Assembly (NCBI GenBank): GCA_913046125.1
Contig: CAJWRL010000008.1
Location: 1 to 17,474, forward strand
DNA length: 17,474 nucleotides
Reading direction: 5' to 3'
Origin: an uncultured Gammaproteobacteria bacterium
GTDB lineage: Bacteria; Pseudomonadota; Gammaproteobacteria; GCA-002705445; GCA-002716945
Shown: positions 14,388 to 17,474 of the stretch, one piece after another
How the letters are laid out: each line of letters starts with the position of its first letter
How positions within the stretch are numbered: position 1 is the stretch's first letter
Position numbers and translations under genes: made by a program
Notes under the pieces: model-generated
Told to the model about the DNA's origin: nothing
What the model saw: only the letters and a program-made list of their open reading frames with translations
The model's database searches: none

Positions 14388-15871
14388 GATGTATTCCTTT
14401 CGATAAATTCGCTTGCTTTGGACAATATGTTATCCTTTTTGTCTTTTTTCATTTTATCGAACAGTGAAACCATCATATTTAATCTAGGATTTTTTTTGAA
14501 AAATATGCGGTTTTTATCTATAAATCGCCAATAGAGTCCATCCATTACATCACACCATGGACCCTTCTTGAAATTCATCATCTTTAGGATATAGTTTGAA
14601 CCACAGATATATGGTTTAGTTGCCATTATACCTCCATCAGCAAAAAGCCCCATACTATAGACATTAGGAGTCATAACCCAATCTGAAGAATCAATATACA
14701 ATTCCATAAACCACTTATACGCGTTGCTGGGCTTGATTTCGCACAAATTCATTATATTGACTTGAATCATTAGTCTTTCAATGTGATGTGAGTAGGCATG
14801 TTTAATAGTGCTCTTTATTGAGTAATCCAATGGATCTAAGCCCGTGTTACCGGTATACCAACTTTTTTTGATCTTTCTCTGATGGTTGAAAAAGTTACTT
14901 TTTTCCATCTCCTTACCTTCAAAATGATAGAGACATCTCATAAACTCTCTCCATCCTATTATCTGTCTTAAAAAACCTTCATATGAATTAATAGGTATGC
15001 CTTTCAAATCCCTGATATTATTTAAAATATCCAGAGGAGTTATTAGGCCGATATTGAGTGAAGAACTTAGATTTGAATGAAACCATATGTGTGATTTCTG
15101 GTCAACGGAATCCTCATAATCCCCAAATTGATTAAATTTATGAGCTAGAAAGTGTTTTAGGTTATCTAGTGCCTGCTCTCTAGTCGTAGGGTAGTTAAAA
15201 TATTTCGTTTCGCCGTAATGGTTTTTAAACACATTATCGACTAACTTTGCTATATCTTTTGTATGTTTTGTTTTTTTAAACTGTAAAAGGGCAGGCGGTA
15301 AGATGTTTTGAGGTATTTTTTTTCTATTATCCCCGTCATATGTCCATTTCCCACCCACTGGTTTACCATCTTTCATCAATATATCTAATTTTTTTCTTTG
15401 ATTAATGTAAAAGTCCGTCATTTTGTATTTTGGGCTTTTCCTCTGTATGCACATCTCCTCAAATTCTTTCAATTTTGTTAGGAACATTGGCGTATCATAA
15501 ATTTCAATACTTATTCCTTTCTTTTCCAGCCTCCTTAATTTTCTCTCAAACCATATATCTTCAATAGTCCATAGACTGATCTTCTTTATTTTCAACTTAT
15601 TCAAATATTTATACAGATAATCCACGTAAGTGTCTGAATCATCGAGATTTAATTCATTGTAATCAATTGTAATCTTGTTTTTCTTAAGCATATCTCTGTA
15701 TGATCTCATCGCAGATAAAAATAGAGTGATCTTCTGTTTGTGATGTTTTTCATATGTACACAAGTCTATGTCTTCCTTCATAAACACATGCTTTATGTTA
15801 AATTGCTTCAAATATTGTATTGGGAACAATTGATTTCCTAAAATGACGTGTATTGTGATTTCCTTATCCAT
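14384..15871 (-). CDS. Cryptochrome/photolyase-related flavoprotein (DPRP, FeS-BCP-like) lacking most cluster cysteines
   Basis: The family (deoxyribodipyrimidine photolyase-related, PF04244 type) contains FAD- and lumazine-binding (6-4) photolyases such as Agrobacterium PhrB. The 495-aa protein has the antenna domain (VILGNQLFP near residue 9, YEKHHKQKITLFLSAMRSY at 40-58), and GGKWTYDGDNRKK at 173-185. The FAD-binding domain has GWREFMR, the paired His362-His363 in AYSHHIERLM, PNVYSMGLFADGG at 402-414 and GLYWRF at 445-450. PhrB-type cluster ligands are mostly missing: the CxxC pair is replaced by MMNFKKGPWCDVMDG, and the position 15 residues before the His pair is not Cys. Only Cys440 could match a ligand. 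DNA repair or light sensing are both possible. It leads a coupled unit with DUF393 and DUF2256 genes. Confidence 0.92.
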   Translation of the reverse strand: MDKEITIHVILGNQLFPIQYLKQFNIKHVFMKEDIDLCTYEKHHKQKITLFLSAMRSYRDMLKKNKITIDYNELNLDDSDTYVDYLYKYLNKLKIKKISLWTIEDIWFERKLRRLEKKGISIEIYDTPMFLTKLKEFEEMCIQRKSPKYKMTDFYINQRKKLDILMKDGKPVGGKWTYDGDNRKKIPQNILPPALLQFKKTKHTKDIAKLVDNVFKNHYGETKYFNYPTTREQALDNLKHFLAHKFNQFGDYEDSVDQKSHIWFHSNLSSSLNIGLITPLDILNNIRDLKGIPINSYEGFLRQIIGWREFMRCLYHFEGKEMEKSNFFNHQRKIKKSWYTGNTGLDPLDYSIKSTIKHAYSHHIERLMIQVNIMNLCEIKPSNAYKWFMELYIDSSDWVMTPNVYSMGLFADGGIMATKPYICGSNYILKMMNFKKGPWCDVMDGLYWRFIDKNRIFFKKNPRLNMMVSLFDKMKKDKKDNILSKASEFIERNTS

Positions 15872-15942
15872 GTTGAGTAGAATAGGTCATCTTTGGGATG
15901 ATTTCTAGATATATATATATTCGTATAATATATATTATGTAA
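15872..15942 (-). promoter_or_regulatory. 71-bp A-T-rich spacer before the photolyase-related unit
   Basis: This is the longest gene-free stretch on the minus strand. It holds an all A-T inverted repeat (15911-15920 against 15925-15935, one bulged base, TCGT loop) and TATTAT/TATACG-like -10 candidates. It could carry the promoter of the photolyase-related unit or the end of the tup transcript. No T-tract follows the repeat and no clear -35 box is visible. Confidence 0.3.
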
Positions 15943-16740
15943 TTAAGGTATATAGAATACTTGTTGATCGCTCACTTTATATCCCTCAATTAATGATGCA
16001 GCCTCATCAGATTTTAACCAATCATAGAGATCACGCGCTGGTTTTAGATTAAGATTCTTACACTTATCATGGTTAACTAATATCATTGAGTAACTATTTC
16101 TAAGCTCAACGGGATTGCTGTATAGAATAATATGATCTCCTTTATTATTAAACCTGAGCCAAGTAGATCGATCTGAAAAAATATACCCGTTCAAAGATAT
16201 CGCAATATTAAGAGATGGCCCCATACCTTGTCCAGACTCAAGATACCATTTGCCACTTGAAGCGGTAGGATCTAGACCAATATTATCCCAGATATTCATT
16301 TCGGCTGAATGTGTACCACTTGAATCTGATCTTGAAACAAAAATATGTTTTTTAGTGTATATCTTTGTAAATACCTCTAATACAGACTCAGCGCCTTTTA
16401 TTTCGGCGGCATCTTTTTTTGGTCCAACAATCACAAAATCATTGTACATAATATTGTATCGAGATGAACCGAAACCATTAGCCATAAATTCATCTTCTCG
16501 TTCCTTATCATGAACTATCAAAATATTTCCATCGCAATTCTTCGCGTTAACAATTGCCTGACCAGTTCCAACAGCGATTAATTTTATTTGGACACTATCA
16601 AACTTGGGATATTTAGGTAGTAAATATTTATAAAGCCCAGAATCTCTAGTAGAAGTTGTTGACTGTATCGTAATTGAGTCCGGATACGAGAAGTTGATTG
16701 ATAGAAAAAATATAAAAACAGCGATAATAAATTTATTCAT
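15943..16740 (-). CDS. tupA: Tungstate ABC transporter substrate-binding protein TupA
   Basis: TupA captures tungstate in the periplasm and delivers it to the TupB channel. From the ATG at 16740 the protein is 265 aa. A signal peptide (MNKFIIAVFIFFL onward) ends about residue 20-22. The family blocks are STTSTRDSGL (27-36), KLIAVGTGQA, ILIVHDKEREDEF, YNDFVIVGPKKD, FVSRSDSSGTHSAE and SGQGMGPSLNIA. These motifs separate TupA/WtpA-like proteins from phosphate or thiamine binders, though molybdate cannot be excluded as a ligand. An upstream ATG at 16755 would add MGQKL before the signal peptide; the inner ATG is preferred because it starts right at the signal peptide and has GGGG upstream. It overlaps tupC by 8 bp. 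Confidence 0.9.
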   Translation of the reverse strand: MNKFIIAVFIFFLSINFSYPDSITIQSTTSTRDSGLYKYLLPKYPKFDSVQIKLIAVGTGQAIVNAKNCDGNILIVHDKEREDEFMANGFGSSRYNIMYNDFVIVGPKKDAAEIKGAESVLEVFTKIYTKKHIFVSRSDSSGTHSAEMNIWDNIGLDPTASSGKWYLESGQGMGPSLNIAISLNGYIFSDRSTWLRFNNKGDHIILYSNPVELRNSYSMILVNHDKCKNLNLKPARDLYDWLKSDEAASLIEGYKVSDQQVFYIP

Positions 16741-17356
16741 CAATTTTTGCCCCATTTTTAAAGGAAAGTAGATTATAGCTTATAATATTATCAAGAATAC
16801 TACTGTGACTCACCATTATTAAAGATGATCCTTGATATTTAATATCTTTAATAATTTTTGTTACTAATTCTATATTGTCGTCATCAAGATTATTAGTTGG
16901 CTCATCATATAAAAGAATGCCCGGATCAGTTATCAAGCTTCTTATAAGTGAGAGCAATTGTAATTCTCCTCCTGATAAGTCTTTAACTTGTGATTTAAGT
17001 AGATGTTCTAAGGAGTATTTTGTAATAATATCATTTATAATTTTTCTCCAATCTTTTTTCTTAATCGATTTACAATAAAGCACATGTTTTAAGTTATCCT
17101 CTACAGATCTATTAAGAAATATAGGTTCTTGAAAAACAAATGATATCTCCATATTTTTAGTATTAAAATGCCTGACTATATTCCCATTAGTAGGATATAT
17201 CATGCCGAAAAGAAGTTTAAGAAAGGTAGTTTTCCCAGATCCGTTAGGCCCTTTTATAATTGTAATACCCTCTTCTATATCGCATGTTAACTCTTTAATT
17301 ATTTTTTTATTATTTATTTCATACGATAGACCTTGAGCTGAATATATTTTACTCAT
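16733..17356 (-). CDS. tupC: Tungstate ABC transporter ATP-binding protein TupC
   Basis: This is the ATPase that powers tungstate import through TupB. In the 207-aa protein all ABC motifs are visible: Walker A GPNGSGKTT (36-44), Q-loop FQEP with Gln76, signature LSGGELQ (127-133), Walker B ILLYDEPT (147-154), the D-loop NNLDD, and the switch His184 in VSHSS. It is a compact domain with no C-terminal regulatory extension, and the segment after the signature is more diverged than usual (LLSLIRSLITDPG). The role is assigned from its neighbours, tupB upstream and tupA downstream, because ABC ATPases alone do not reveal the substrate. The start overlaps the tupB stop by 4 bp (ATGA). Confidence 0.9.
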   Translation of the reverse strand: MSKIYSAQGLSYEINNKKIIKELTCDIEEGITIIKGPNGSGKTTFLKLLFGMIYPTNGNIVRHFNTKNMEISFVFQEPIFLNRSVEDNLKHVLYCKSIKKKDWRKIINDIITKYSLEHLLKSQVKDLSGGELQLLSLIRSLITDPGILLYDEPTNNLDDDNIELVTKIIKDIKYQGSSLIMVSHSSILDNIISYNLLSFKNGAKIDE

Positions 17357-17474
17357 AACATTCTTCCCTTAATTATTGAGATGAGTATGTTCATTACTAA
17401 CGCAATGGATAAAAGTGTAATACCTAGGCTTAACGCTAAAGACAGCTCACCTCTGGACGTCTCTAAGACTATGC
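17353..17474 (-). CDS. tupB: Tungstate ABC transporter permease TupB, C-terminal end, partial
   Basis: The frame ending at the TGA (17355-17353) gives the last 39 residues of a membrane protein cut by the right edge. It begins VLETSRGELSLALSLG, matching the ALETSKG-type segment near the C-terminus of TupB/CysT-like permeases. A hydrophobic helix (ITLLSIALVMNILISII) and a short basic tail follow. Together with tupC and tupA this supports a tungstate importer in the unusual order tupB-tupC-tupA. The stop overlaps the tupC start by 4 bp. Confidence 0.8.
   Translation of the reverse strand, partial: IVLETSRGELSLALSLGITLLSIALVMNILISIIKGRML

Noticed and set aside
15911..15935. A-T-only inverted repeat as a tupA terminator
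   Set aside because: There is no G-C in the stem, one bulge is needed and no T-tract follows on the minus strand. In such A-T-rich DNA this can arise by chance.
16741..16755. Upstream ATG at 16755 as the tupA start
   Set aside because: It has no ribosome binding site and puts five extra residues before the signal peptide. The inner ATG at 16740 fits better, though the upstream one cannot be excluded.
1..17474. Mobile elements, CRISPR arrays, tRNA or rRNA genes, riboswitches
   Set aside because: None was seen. The window is packed with housekeeping and transport genes, and no long direct repeats or transposase motifs were found by eye.

Overview
The window is a gene-dense, strongly A+T-rich bacterial chromosome segment. 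It has almost no spacer DNA, frequent 1-23 bp gene overlaps, Lys/Asn/Ile-rich proteins and no mobile elements, RNA genes or CRISPR arrays. The proteins read as gammaproteobacterial, and the small spacers and low G+C suggest a streamlined marine lineage of the SAR86 type. That placement is inferred from protein character and layout; no tree or search was possible.

Layout. (1) 1-143 (+) is the 3' end of a 3-mercaptopyruvate/thiosulfate sulfurtransferase gene. It converges on and overlaps ispG (-), the second-to-last step of the MEP isoprenoid pathway. (2) From 1366 to 13895 everything is on the + strand with no gap over 55 bp: hrcA-grpE-dnaK-dnaJ (heat-shock repressor and Hsp70 system), dapB (lysine/peptidoglycan precursor), fabD-fabG-acpP-fabF (type II fatty acid synthesis), pabC (folate), tmk and holB (dTTP supply and clamp loader), a MetX-family acyltransferase, and a secreted staphylococcal-nuclease-like protein. 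(3) From 13904 to the right edge everything is on the - strand. Read in the direction of transcription it is tupB (partial)-tupC-tupA, a tungstate ABC importer, followed by a photolyase-related flavoprotein, a DUF393/DCC thiol-disulfide protein and a 47-aa DUF2256 zinc-ribbon-like protein.

How the parts work together. The left run joins blocks that are usually separate in gammaproteobacteria. dnaJ overlaps dapB, and dapB overlaps fabD, with no carAB and no plsX-fabH. pabC overlaps tmk with no mltG between them. A near-consensus RpoH (sigma-32) promoter sits on the grpE stop codon directly upstream of dnaK, so dnaK-dnaJ, and possibly the genes behind them, can be induced by heat independently of hrcA-grpE. 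HrcA is encoded, but no CIRCE operator is visible here.

The most distinctive locus is the three-gene unit at 13904-15871. Its photolyase-related protein keeps the paired His motif and the N-terminal features of the FeS-BCP/(6-4) photolyase family, but appears to have lost three of the four cysteines that hold the [4Fe-4S] cluster. It is translationally coupled to a CPxC redox-type protein and to a Cys4 mini-protein too short for routine gene calling. This is the best candidate for an under-described system in the window.
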